From Epiperipatus broadwayi (Eukaryota; Onychophora; Udeonychophora; Euonychophora; Peripatidae): a stretch of DNA of 64,000 bases. The notes below the pieces were generated by a model, which saw only the letters and a list, made by a program, of their open reading frames with translations, did no database searches and was not told the DNA's origin. The first letter of the stretch is position 1. Every line of letters begins with the position of its first letter. Location of the stretch: positions 11,818,385 to 11,882,384 of the forward strand of contig JAQFVV010000020.1 of NCBI GenBank assembly GCA_028023455.1, written 5' to 3'. Shown in pieces: positions 43,801-55,072 of this stretch. Both the position numbers and the translations under genes were made by a program.

Positions 43801-45474
43801 TAGAATTGAAGATATGTTATCGTTTATGTAAGAATAGTTTATTTACTGGAATGTATAGAATTGTGTAATTTTAAAATTGAAAGTCCAAAATATCATAAAG
43901 AGAGAAAGAATCATATAATACAGTTTAAAATTAATTCGGAAATGAATATAAGATTTTTAAAAGAGAAATCTAAACAAAGTTTTTTTTTTAAAGTGATAAT
44001 AAAATTTGAATGTTTTAAATAATATTTAGAAAATAAATATTGCATATTTATTAAGAAAATAATTCAATAATGTGTAATAAACATATACTTGTGCATGGTA
44101 TGTTAATAGTTGTAATTATATCATCCGAAGTAAGGCTTGAATGAGTATATTAGGATTAATAAACATCGGATAATGAACAATAAAACCTAATACCGAATGT
44201 AGAAGAATGTTTTGAATTTGTAGGATTCCATACAACCAATATAAAACTAGAATTTTATTGTTTTGTAGAATGTTTACTACGAATGTAATTTTGTAAAAAT
44301 ATAATTTTAATAATAGTAGGGATACAAAGTGTTAATGATAATCATATAAGAAATACATTTTGTAACAAGCTAACCATAATAAGAAATCCAATAATAATAA
44401 TACTGTATTTTCTTAAGCATTTAAAAGATAAGAGTTAACTAGGAAAAATAAATAGAAGTTTGATTTTCATTTTTTATAAACTAGTAAACTAATTTGTGAT
44501 AGGAGAGTAAGGATATCCAATGTACATAATGTAAAATATTGTTATTTGTTTATGTTATTAATAAACTTTGTTGTAAATTTATTTTAAAGTTTTGTGTCCT
44601 CGTTGTTATTTCTCCACATGGATGCATGATATCACGATACATTTATAATTGAAACAGACATATAGTTTTTGCACAAAAAGGTAAACATAAAAGTGTTATA
44701 ATAATTTTGAGAATTTATTGGTATGTTAAAATTAAAAGATCATAATTTTATATTATTTATTGGTCATAAGTCGGTTGCCACAATATTACATTAAATTATA
44801 TGCTAATGTTGCCACACGTATTCTGTTGTCAGATTATTAAAATACTACCACGTACGTATTTATTTATTTCATTTAGGAAGAAATAAGATTATATTATACT
44901 ATTATTGTTATTATTATTATTTATTATTGTTAGTTGCTGTGTAGTAGATTATGACATAAAATTCCCTTTTCATAGTTTACTACCGTAATTTTAAATCAGT
45001 TAGAATACAATTTATGAACCTGAGATTTTATTTTATTTTATTTTATTTATTTTCTTCATTTTATTTAATTGAGCTAGATTCTTATTATAAAGAATATTAA
45101 GACATGATTATTATTTTAATCGTAGTGAATAGAGCTTAGAAAGTCGTAAGAATACTATGAGTTAGTTATTTGGTATAGTAAAAAGGGGGTATAGTGTTCT
45201 TATGCCATTGAGATAGTATCATGTGGATAATATCTCAATGTAGTCTATCTCGTTCCCCGTGTCGTCACTCCATGTCTCATGAAAATAGTAAATATTTGTT
45301 AATTCATTTTAAAAATATAACCGTATTTGTATTTTAAAGATTAGAGCTAGTAATCATTTTTAATTAATGCTGGATATTTCATTTATTTATTTGGTAACTG
45401 AGCTAGAACCCGGAATATGCGTAAATTTTAAACACTATATAAATTTTGGAGGACGAGCGGTGGGGGAGGTTAGA
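40846..45474 (+). repeat. 3' LTR of element G (4.6 kb)
   Basis: Starts TGTGCCCTTATC and ends GTTAGA, then (AT)n. Differs from the 5' LTR by scattered substitutions and 1-3-base indels; by eye a few percent at most, so a fairly young insertion. Confidence 0.92.
41914..42093 (+). CDS. LTR-internal 59-codon ORF, copy in 3' LTR
   Basis: Same as 34067-34246 with a single Val-to-Ile change. See that entry. Confidence 0.45.
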   Translation: MEVQGKIPKNIAKGKIFGKCLNTALFMLNQKLIIITQRNIIGTLYENLKEKLLAVRKKL

Positions 45475-45725
45475 ATATATATATATATTGTGATGGATGC
45501 CTCCAATACCTTTCCAATAACTAGTATACACACCAATAAGACCCAATCCTAATTCAAGCCCATGATATTAATGTTACTTATTAAATGATAGAATTAGGTA
45601 ATGTTAGGACACATAAACTAACAAACCATTTATCAAAACTAAAATTTAATTCCAAATATAAATAAACATTAAAACAAAAACCTAGCCAGTCAAATGGACA
45701 TCATGACATACAACAGATTGGATGA
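45475..45725. other. (AT)n and unique spacer
   Basis: Starts with ATATATATATATAT directly after the LTR, then A/T-rich DNA without a recognised feature. Confidence 0.5.
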
Positions 45726-45731
45726 ATGAAC

Positions 45732-45962
<231 letters not shown>

Positions 45963-45966
45963 TGTA

Positions 45967-47112
45967 CACCTGGGTCTCATTTTATGTGGTAGATAGGTTC
46001 CACAGAAAACCCACATTAAAAACAATCGCACAAAAATAGACTTAACTTACCTTAAAAAATGGGGGCTAGGTTCTGTAATTTTCAGAAATGGCATAAAAGC
46101 AAAGCAACATGAAAAAATTACTTTAAAATTCACATTAAAAAAATAAGGAAATAATGTACGACTAATAAAAAATATCAAATATTTGAAAAAAATTGATACA
46201 AGACAAACTTTTTTTACTTTTTTTTATTAACTACAGTATTTAATTTTATATTTTTTCATATGTATTTTAATCATTATCACTATTTGACAATATGCGGTTT
46301 GTTTGTAAACTGGTAAGAAATCAGATTTGTCACAAGTGGAAGTACAACTAGTGCCACTTTCAGTCTTATGCTGAGTTAATGGTTTTCTGTTGACAATGTA
46401 ATCAGTGATTAAACTTTGAGATGATGATTTTACTAATTGTTTATAAAGCTTGTGATATCCAGACATATAACTATTTAGCTCTTGTTGGAATTTAAGAGCG
46501 TATTCATTGCAGGAAACTGTCAGATTTCAGCATTTTCTGATATTTGTCTTTGTCTCACACATCAATCTAAAATCTATGATTAACTGATTTTTACTACTGA
46601 AATAAATTTTAAATGTTCACATTTTGTTTCTACATTTAAAAAAATGAGATGCAATCTAAACAAAAAGATTATAAATTATCATTAGAAAGATTATTTTCAG
46701 TTTACAAAATCAATAAAATCCTCGTTATTTATTTTAAAAATCTAAGATTATTTATTTCTGTTATATCTAATAAAATATGTTTTAAAAGTTTAAAATTTTT
46801 GAATATTTATTGTGATATTTTTATACATAAGTATAAATCTATTATTATTATTTACTCATTAATATAAGTAGGTTATTTACATAGAAGCTAAGATTCTAAA
46901 TACAGCTTCAGGCCACATTCACATTAGCTGCTAATATAACGTTATATTTTTGAAAAAAAAAAAAGTATTTCAAGTCAAAATAAGGTATTAATAATTTAAA
47001 TTTTTTTGATATCTAATAAATATAGTGAAATATGAAAGATATTAAGAAGAAACATGAATCACATAATTTAAAAATTGCATTAAAATAATCCGCATAAAAT
47101 GAGACCCAGGTG
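45967..47112 (-). mobile_element. Tigger/pogo-like DNA transposon, deletion derivative
   Basis: Inverted ends CACCTGGGTCTCATTTTATG (left) and its complement (right, ending 47112), with TA on both outer sides (45965-45966, 47113-47114) as in Tc1/mariner/pogo elements. TIR length about 25 bp. At 1146 bp it is too short for a full transposase gene plus UTRs and keeps only what may be the transposase tail. The subterminal sequence resembles Tigger-type ends. Confidence 0.75.
46227..46466 (-). pseudogene. Possible C-terminal tail of a pogo/Tigger transposase
   Basis: A 79-codon frame with S-Q-S-L-I-T-D-Y-I, which fits the PCNA-binding PIP-box pattern (Q-x-x-hydrophobic-x-x-aromatic) found near the end of pogo/Tigger transposases, followed by a Ser/Thr-rich tail. 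In frame upstream, without a stop for about 30 codons, comes a helical N-E-Y-A-L-K-F-Q-Q-E-L-N-S-Y segment. The DDE catalytic core is absent. Assignment depends on the TIR context. Confidence 0.4.
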
Positions 47113-47239
47113 TATATAATATTAAAGTAAAGAAAACTCAATGTTTATTTTCTTATCATTTTTAACAATTTTGTTTTAACAAATTGCTTATGTTAATACT
47201 TAGCCAAAGATGATGTCAACAATAAAATAAAAAAATTAG

Positions 47240-47671
47240 ATTGTTACATTTCCATTTATCATTGTCAAACTTCCTCCACTCACAACTTTGACGCCATCCA
47301 TTTCAGATAAATACAATAATGATTATTACTAATCATTTTTAAAACTAGATATCTCTAGTACAGATATAAACTTTAAACCTCAGTTAAAGATTAATATATC
47401 TGATTTTTTATTTATTTTATTATGGAGGTGTTCATTATATCTATAAGATATTACATACAGGAAAGAGAAAGGTTAAAAACCCTGTGTGCATAAAATAAAT
47501 AAAAAATCAGATATATTAATCTTTAAGTGAGGTTTAAAGTTTATATCTGTGCTAGAGATAATCTCTAGTTTTGAAAATGATTAGTAATAATCATTATTGC
47601 ATTTATCTAACATGGATGTCATCAAAGTTGTGTGGAGGAAGTTTGACAATGGTAAATGAAAATGTAACAAT
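47240..47671. mobile_element. Fold-back MITE, ~185-bp arms
   Basis: Left arm 47240 to about 47428 begins ATTGTTACATTT; right arm from about 47490 to 47671 is its reverse complement with a few differences; loop ~60 bp. Non-coding. Not related in sequence to the fold-backs at 4087 or 26801. Confidence 0.75.
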
Positions 47672-47689
47672 TTACTCTCAATAAATACT

Positions 47690-47800
47690 TTTCATATAAT
47701 AAAGATATATATGAGAGATAGTGACCTTAGCCAACTGATGAGTGCTGGTTCAGCATGAAATGCATTTTGGGGGTCATTTGTTTTTTATTATATTTTTATT
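47690..47800 (+). mobile_element. Truncated hammerhead-family copy
   Basis: Matches the inner arm of the 15.3 and 26.8 kb elements from the (AT)n stretch through the ribozyme, then diverges. A single arm, not an inverted pair. Confidence 0.65.
47722..47777 (+). ncRNA. Type I hammerhead ribozyme, third plus-strand copy
   Basis: CCAA (47731-47734), CTGATGA (47735-47741), stem II GTGCT / AGCAT with loop GGTTC, GAAA (47757-47760), short stem III in ATGCAT, cleavage triplet ATT ending at 47766, TTGG (47767-47770), and an outer TGAC / GTCA pairing. The core is intact; the outer stem I differs from the other copies but still pairs, so it may be active. Confidence 0.75.
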
Positions 47801-47870
47801 TAAGAGAATTTAAAAAGAATGGGAAAGTATGAAGGTGTTTATTATATCTAAAAAGATTAGCACAAACTGG

Positions 47871-47982
<112 letters not shown>

Positions 47983-47998
47983 GAATATTCAACAAATT

Positions 47999-48602
47999 TT
48001 TTGTTCAAGGAGGGAAAAAATCTTTTACCTGAGTAAAAAAAAAATCATTCTTTGTATAAAGAAGTAAAAGAAAAATCTGAAGGTTTGTGTCAGTCAACTC
48101 AAACTCGTGATACTGTTGAAGAAATCTTTTACAAGGATTTTAGAAAATGAGTAGAAATGTTTAGTTCTAAAACATCTAAGCAAAAAGTTCACAAATTAAT
48201 AATTAAAAACAAGATAAAGTATTTGAATCTTTAAAAAAATCACCATTGATTCCTCACTATAAATTTCTGGATTTAAATCTGAAGCACTCAGTAGTAGAAA
48301 GAATATTGACACTTCTCCAATTAATATCAACTACAAAATATTACTTTACACATATTGAAAATAAAAGGTATAAATTAAAAACAGATGTTAATAAAGTTTT
48401 TTTTTTTTTTATAAATCTGATAATATTCATATTATTAAAAGATTCTTCTATCCCTTCATCCATTTATAAATTGATTTTTATGTGGCTTTTCAGTAATATG
48501 TATGATCAAGTAAAATGCATTTTTAACATATTTTTATTATATATACTTTCAGAAATAATAGCAAAAGAAAAGTCTTTTAAATGTACGATTCAAATTATTT
48601 AG
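47999..48602 (+). pseudogene. Unidentified coding-like stretch
   Basis: From about 48060 one frame reads K-E-K-S-E-G-L-C-Q-S-T-Q-T-R-D-T-V-E-E-I-F, then a stop, then another frame (48246-48602, no ATG at its start) gives 118 codons with hydrophobic stretches. The first part has coding-like composition. I recognise no family. This may be a decayed gene or chance. Confidence 0.25.
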
Positions 48603-48899
48603 AAAAATGTTAACATTATTTAAATACAAAATAATAAATGTTAAACCTTTTAAAATAAAAAAAACATACTTAATATTTTAGTTTTATTTGTTATAAACAG
48701 GAACATATGATTTCCTTTGCTATTAAGCCAAATAAATATTTTTTTAATAAAATTTAATCTTTCTAACATGCAAATATAACTTTTGCTTGTTTATAGCTTC
48801 CATCTAATGACAAAAACTAAAAGCAAAGCACAATGTGAATAGTTGCAATATAATATTTGAGATAAGGTCCTCATTGGGAAAATTTTTAAAACATTTATA
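48603..48899. other. AT-rich stretch, nothing recognised
   Basis: No supported feature. Confidence 0.4.
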
Positions 48900-48915
48900 A
48901 CATAGCGTAGTTTAT

Positions 48916-49020
48916 TATTTTTTCAAGTGTCATAGCATCGGCTGGGACATGAACCTGCAACCCAGGCAACTGCCTGCAAGTGCAAGACAGTCACGCTGAC
49001 CTCTCGACTACCAATGCAAG
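48916..49020 (-). mobile_element. tRNA-derived SINE, family A, copy 5
   Basis: Minus strand: TTGGTAGTCGAGAGGTCAGC start, a degenerate anticodon arm, a B-box-like CAGGTTCATGTCCCAGC and an A-rich tail. Perfect 16-bp target duplication ACATAGCGTAGTTTAT (48900-48915 and 49021-49036), the longest in the window, so a young insertion. Confidence 0.9.
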
Positions 49021-49289
49021 ACATAGCGTAGTTTATATGAAAAGAATTTAGACTTTTAGCAATGGTCACAAAATAATGATTTTTAATAAAATGTCAACAA
49101 TATATTGGCTGCACTGTGAAATTTCTTAAAATTTGTAAACATGGCAAAAAAAAAGATGTCATACACAAAAAATAGATATAGAAAAGATATAATTCACAGA
49201 TATTGTTTCTTTTGTTTTATTTAATACAAATTAAAGCAATTTATAAATGAGAATTGTTTTGCTAAGGGTGAGTTAGCAGTGTAAAATGT

Positions 49290-49780
49290 AGAACTGTGTC
49301 AGATTCGCTGACAGATAGTGAGGATAAGTTTAAAAAAATGGTGCACAAAATCATAAAATCTTGTTGATTGCTTAAGCTAAATATAAATAAAGCTAGAGTA
49401 ATAAGAACTCATACTAAGAAGAAAGACTAAGAGTAGACATTAACTGAAAATTACTGAACAAGTTAATGTTTTTAAATATTTATAAAACATTGATTATTAA
49501 GTAATAATAAAAAAAATTATAATATAGAATACATTTAAAATAAACACATTAGTTTAGGTTGTAATTATATAGATAGTTTTTCATAGAAACAAATAAAAGA
49601 CTCTAGAGAGATGGATTTGAGAAGAATGAAAAATAACATGGAGAAATACAATTGTTTAAAAAATTTTGCAAAAAATATTTATTAAAGAAATTACAAGTAG
49701 AAAAAAAGAATTTGATTAAATATCTAGTTAGAGACAACTGAACTTAAAAGATGTACAGAAAAGAATTGTAGACGACGTAG
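49290..49780 (+). pseudogene. LINE reverse transcriptase C-terminal remnant
   Basis: Plus-strand frames show K-L-N-I-N-K-A-R-V-I-R-T and, about 30 codons on in a shifted frame, T-E-Q-V-N-V-F-K-Y-L. These are the two consecutive blocks after the catalytic box in RTE/R4/CR1-like LINEs (G-L-x-L-N-x-x-K and the V-x-x-F-x-Y-L block). The catalytic box itself and everything upstream is missing or unreadable. It could be the same family as the tail at 3670-3960. Heavily mutated. Confidence 0.45.
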
Positions 49781-50469
49781 AGGAATAGAATGGGGGGGGG
49801 GTCTTATTTGACGGTATTAAGTAAAAAAGAAACAGACTGTTGCTATGTATATATATTGGAATAAACTTCCAATCAACAGGTATGAAATTATAAAATGCAA
49901 AAGAATTGTGAATTAATTTATTTAGTACATTTTTTTCAGTACTGTGCTCATTTGTTACTTTATATTCTTCAAAGCGTGATGTATAATAGTCTACCGGTAT
50001 GGTAATACTCAGAAATAGTCTCCAGCATTGTGAAATGTTTATAATGTTATATTAAAAGAGTTAATACCGTACATATGTATATTTAATTAGGAAGGTATTT
50101 AATCATTAAAGCCTACCACTGTACCGGCATGATATTCAAATAGAAATTCGGCCATAAATTCTACTGGTGAGATTTAAAGTTATAACTTAGAGATTATGGA
50201 ATGCAATTCAAAAATTCTTCTAAATGAATTTAATCGGCTCAATATATATATATTAAAGTGCAAAATAAGCCTTTGTCAATGATCTAAATGCAAGTTTTTA
50301 CAATTTTTATTGCGGCTATAAATATCCTATGCTAATTCTGTTAATGCCATCGCAAGCAAAAGCACTTGCCCAACAATAGCGTTGACTGCTGAACTTATAT
50401 TTAGCATGAACGTTTTGTCTTCCATTGTAAAGACAAAGTTGTTTTATTTATTGTACTAAGGCAAAAATA
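49781..50469. other. Nothing recognised
   Basis: One run of ten G at about 49792-49801. No supported feature. Confidence 0.4.
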
Positions 50470-50483
50470 AACATTTTAATTTT

Positions 50484-50594
50484 TTTTTTTTTCATATGTC
50501 ATAGCATAGGCCGGGACGCGAACCCACAACCGTCTGCAACCAACTACTTGCTTGCATGGCGGCTGCGATACCTCTCGGCTAACAACGCAAGACT
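50484..50594 (-). mobile_element. tRNA-derived SINE, family A, copy 6
   Basis: Minus strand: TTGCGTTGTTAGCCGAGAGG start, GCAAGCAAGTAG middle, the TTGGTTGCAGACGG insert shared with copy 2, GTGGGTTCGCGTCCCGGCC B-box side, poly-A tail. Target duplication AACATTTTAATTTT (50470-50483 and 50595-50608). Confidence 0.9.
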
Positions 50595-50608
50595 AACATT
50601 TTAATTTT

Positions 50609-53600
50609 AAATGAGTTTATAACACAGATCACTAACTGTTTAAAATTCGCATATCTCTAATCATTCACCAAGTTGTAAGTACTAATTTATTATCTTGTTA
50701 ATACCGAAGCTCTGAGGAAAATCAATAAAATTAATTAAGGAAGAAAACCATTTCTGCAAGGACTTTTTATTGCGGCTTAAATTGTAGTCAAAGGATAAAC
50801 TAATTCGAATACAGGTATAAAAGAATTAAATAAATAAAAGCAAAAAAGAAAATCTTATTAATTGTAGCCTTTATTAATGCAAAGTGAAAATAAAAATAAA
50901 ATTAACCTCACAAATAATTTTGATAAAATTTTATCAAAAAGAAATAAAACGGAGATTAAATTAAAACTTTTATGGATTCAAATTTTTATCTCTTTACAAC
51001 GAAGGGCTTCCTTATAACAATGCCTCTGTACTGCCTTTGGCTTCATCAATGTTTTCACAAAAAAAATTTTTTTTTTTATTAAAAGTGAACATATTTAAGC
51101 ATTGTAAATATTGCTATACAAATCGGTAAATGAAATCAGTATATATATTTTATCCATAAATTAAAAATTATATATATTGTAACCTTCTCTTCTTAGCTGG
51201 AATCATATACGAATATGACCGCATGTTTCATGGTACCAAATCCGCCTTTGTCACCTACACTACCCGAATCATCAAGAATATACGCCTAAAAGAAATGTTA
51301 AACTAAAGAGACGATTTCTTTATTGAACTAAGCTAGCATGAAACTATAAATCTAAAGAAGATTACAAGGTGATTAATAAAGATAATAACTTCTGGTCAAA
51401 CTAGCTTTAAAATCCACAAACAAAATGTTATGAAATAAATTTAATATTCGTCAAACCAATAAATAAATAATAATTAGATCTATGGACTGAATATGAGATT
51501 AAAATTATAAATTAAGTAATAAGTAAATTAAGATGTATATGACTAAATGGATGATGAAAATAAGTAATAATTAAATAATAAAATGAAATGAGTCCGAGAA
51601 GGGAGAGAAAAGATATGAGAATAATGAATGATTAAGATGATGATAGAATAAGAGTTAATGAATGATTAAGATAATAATGGAATAAGAGCTAGTGAATGGT
51701 GAATTACTTATAATGATGAATTAGGATGAAATAAGAATGAATACATAAAGATTGAGATGACAGATGAGAATAATGATGATAGATGATATCCAGAACTATA
51801 AACTGATATTGAATTAAATGATAATAAGATAAACTAAATAAAATAGGGATTCCAAGCTTAACAAAACCAGAATATTCACCATAAAATCAAAGCAAGCTAT
51901 ACATTTTAAGACAAAAGAAGCAATTTATATCTTAAAGTTTGGTTGACTTACATAAAACAGGGAATATAACATAACTCAAATCCAGCTACAATAAATAACT
52001 AGATATAAAATTTACCATAAATTCAAATTCTTCATTGCAGATTAATAACTTATTCTTCTCAGGATTCAAACAACTTACAGATTGTTATACAAGATATACT
52101 TGGGTCAGTGAGAGGGATTTTGCCCCTACCCAAATATAATGCACAAACAGCTCTTAATACAAAATCGAATTAACAAACAATATTTAGCAATTCCAAAGAA
52201 TTTTATAAACTCCCTAACAATTATAAACTTCAAGCTTCAAGAAATAGGAATAACCTTTTAATAACTAAACACAATAACTTACCAACTTCTTTTTCTCAAA
52301 TAATTATGAGCAATGTGATCAAGATCGGTGAATGATAGATCTGTGGGTTCAAATAAACTGATTAAATCAATATTAAGTATTTATCTTTTAGTATACTACT
52401 TAAAATAATATGCACTCTAGGTTAATAATATTGTGATTTTAAGTGATGATGCCTTAGATGTAGTTATAAATTATAGGGCTTAACAAAATTATTTTGATAT
52501 ACCAACATATAGTTAATTATACTATATTGATTGATGATGATTTCAATATAATCAGATGATATGTCAATAGCACTAACAATAATAATGTGTGTGGTAATTA
52601 GCAGTAAGACTACAGACAACTAAATAAATTTTTAACACAACAAGATTTATTTACACTATTTACAAATTTATTTAGGATACATTGCATGAAATAAGACAGA
52701 GACATTATATAAAATCAGGTATGGAAAATAATTTGTATCCCATTGACTACACACATAGTATATAAAATAAATTAGTACAGTGATATTCATGTTATCACTA
52801 TCATTATTGGCTATGTTTCTATTATTATATCTTATAAAATAGGAAGGTTAAACTCTATTTAAACTAAATTAGCACTCAAATTATAAAACAAAAGTATATT
52901 CAAAACTTTGGGATATGTGCAAATTTTAAATCTAAAATTCAAAGTTATAAAATATTGTATTATACTATAGCTATTTTATATATTAGAATTAAGGACAATT
53001 ATCATATTCAGCACAATTAACAATTATTATTATTTACTATGAAGAGATTTATTGTATTAATGTGGGAACAGACATCAGAAGTAAAATGCACACATGACAC
53101 CAAAACTTTGCCTATGTCCACAACATAATCATTTTAATAGTTAATCTATCTTACCGATCCATCGGAGAATCACTGTTTGATGAAAATAAATCAACATTGT
53201 CCATGTGTATGTTTTGCTCTTTCATATAAAAGTTTTACAATCACTAGTAAGTTTTGGTTGGTTTGTTTATAAACTGATTAAGATCCTACAACATTATAAA
53301 GACACTATTCCAATTAGGCAAACACTATAGATAAACCAGAGTCCCTGAATCTAACTTTATCTTATACTTGCTATTTAATTTTAAAAATACTAAAACTTCA
53401 CCATACTTGGTGGAAAACTAACTACATAACCACATGAGGGATCAAATAATAAAGGGAAGCTCTACAAAACAACACGATAGTTGTACAATAATAGGGCCAA
53501 TTCTAATACCTTTTCATAGGTACCAATGTGAAAACACTGTCTCATCACAGGGAAATAGAATATTGACCATGGATACAATCCTCTCTTGGGATTAACTATG

Positions 53601-54451
53601 CTAACTAAGCACTAACTATTGATCAGCCTTGACAATATCATCCTCTCATGGAATCAGCAATGGGAGAATTCTTCATCTGCCCATGCACAATATTAATAAT
53701 ACTATATTTGATGCCATTGTATGTGGCACATACTTATCAGCTGAAAGCTGTAATGGATCATTATCAATACAATAGCAAGATAAAATAATTCTAACAATAA
53801 AAGTGGAAACATAAATATTCCATTTCACAATGCAGAAACTATTAGTGTATTAAACAAACCAACATGTAAGTCAAATGGCCATTAACTATTTTTAAAAATA
53901 TAATACTTTTGTTATAACAAGCAATACACATGTAGACAATGAAGATTAGTTTACATTTTATATTTAAAGTGGACATGTTAATTCATAGGCAAAATTTAAT
54001 AATTGCAAAATGCTTATCGAATATTTCATATAATAAAACATTTGTGTCAGTACACTATATCTTTGACAAATTTCGTCTGTTTGTATACCCTTCAATAAAA
54101 TATTAAAATCTGTTTTAAAAGTGCAAGAGATGAATATATATATATATATAAATGATATTTAATATATTTTCCTGCAACTGGGAAAATAAAAATATATATA
54201 ATAAATGTATATATCTTTCTACACCTATTTGTCCTTAACTAAATATATTTTTATGCCACAATAAAATAAAATTCTCTGAATAACACATTACAAACAGTAT
54301 ATTACAATAAACCTAAGCAATAAAAAAAACTGAACATTTTCTCCCATTATATTTTATCCTCCTTAGTTCAAAGTTTGTTCCATCAGTATGAGCTGAATGA
54401 TAAAAAAACTGATGTCATGAGCAAACATTCATAAGTAATGCATATATATAT
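50609..54451. other. 3.8 kb region with no recognised gene
   Basis: A/T-rich; 51480-51850 is purine-rich (GATGATGAAATAAG-like, no strict period). A slightly less AT-rich part at 53400-53800 may be an old element. No ordered motif in any frame. Confidence 0.4.
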
Positions 54452-55008
54452 TCTGTCCTCCTCCTCCATCCGCTTCCTCCATAAAATTTCATATATAGTG
54501 TTTAAAATATTTACGGGTTCTAGCTCAGTCTAACTAATAAATAAATGAAATGTTCAGCATTAATTAAAATGATTACTAGCTCTAATTTTTAAAATACAAA
54601 TACGGTTATATTTTTAAAATGAATTAACAACTATTTACCATTTTCATGAGACATGGAGTGACGACACGGGGAACGAGACAGACTACATTGAGATATTATC
54701 CACATGATACTATCTCAATGGCATAAGAACACTATTCCCCCTTTTACTATACTAAATAACTAACTTATAGTATTCTTACGACTTTCTAAGCTCTTTTCAT
54801 TACGATTAAAATAATAATCATGTATTAATATTCTTTGTAATAATAATCTAGCTCAATTAAATAAGATTAAGTAAATAAATAGAATAAATAAAATAAAATA
54901 AAATCTCAGGTTCATAAATTGTATTCTAACTGATTTAAAATTACGGTAGTAAACTATGAAAAGGGAATTTTATTGTCACAATCTACTACACAGCAACTAA
55001 CAATAATA

Positions 55009-55072
<64 letters not shown>

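Larger units (their letters stand above)
33015..45474 (+). mobile_element. Giant-LTR, gag-only retrotransposon (element G), ~12.5 kb
   Basis: Two direct repeats of about 4.6 kb (33015-37636 and 40846-45474) are nearly identical and flank only 3.2 kb of internal DNA. A tRNA-Lys-like primer-binding site follows the first LTR, a polypurine tract (AAGGGGGAAG) precedes the second, and the only coding content inside is a long coiled-coil Gag. No protease, RT, RNase H or integrase motif is present, so pol must come from another element. This combines the very long LTRs of LARD elements with the gag-only design of TR-GAG elements, both best known from plants. The outer ends meet A/T repeats. Confidence 0.9.

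Noticed and set aside
48246-48602. 118-codon hydrophobic protein
   Set aside because: No ATG at the start, A/T-driven composition, no domain; kept only as a low-confidence remnant together with the upstream stretch.
51480-51850. Tandem repeat of GATGATGAAATAAG-like units
   Set aside because: Purine-rich and repetitive in look, but I could not find a constant period or unit.
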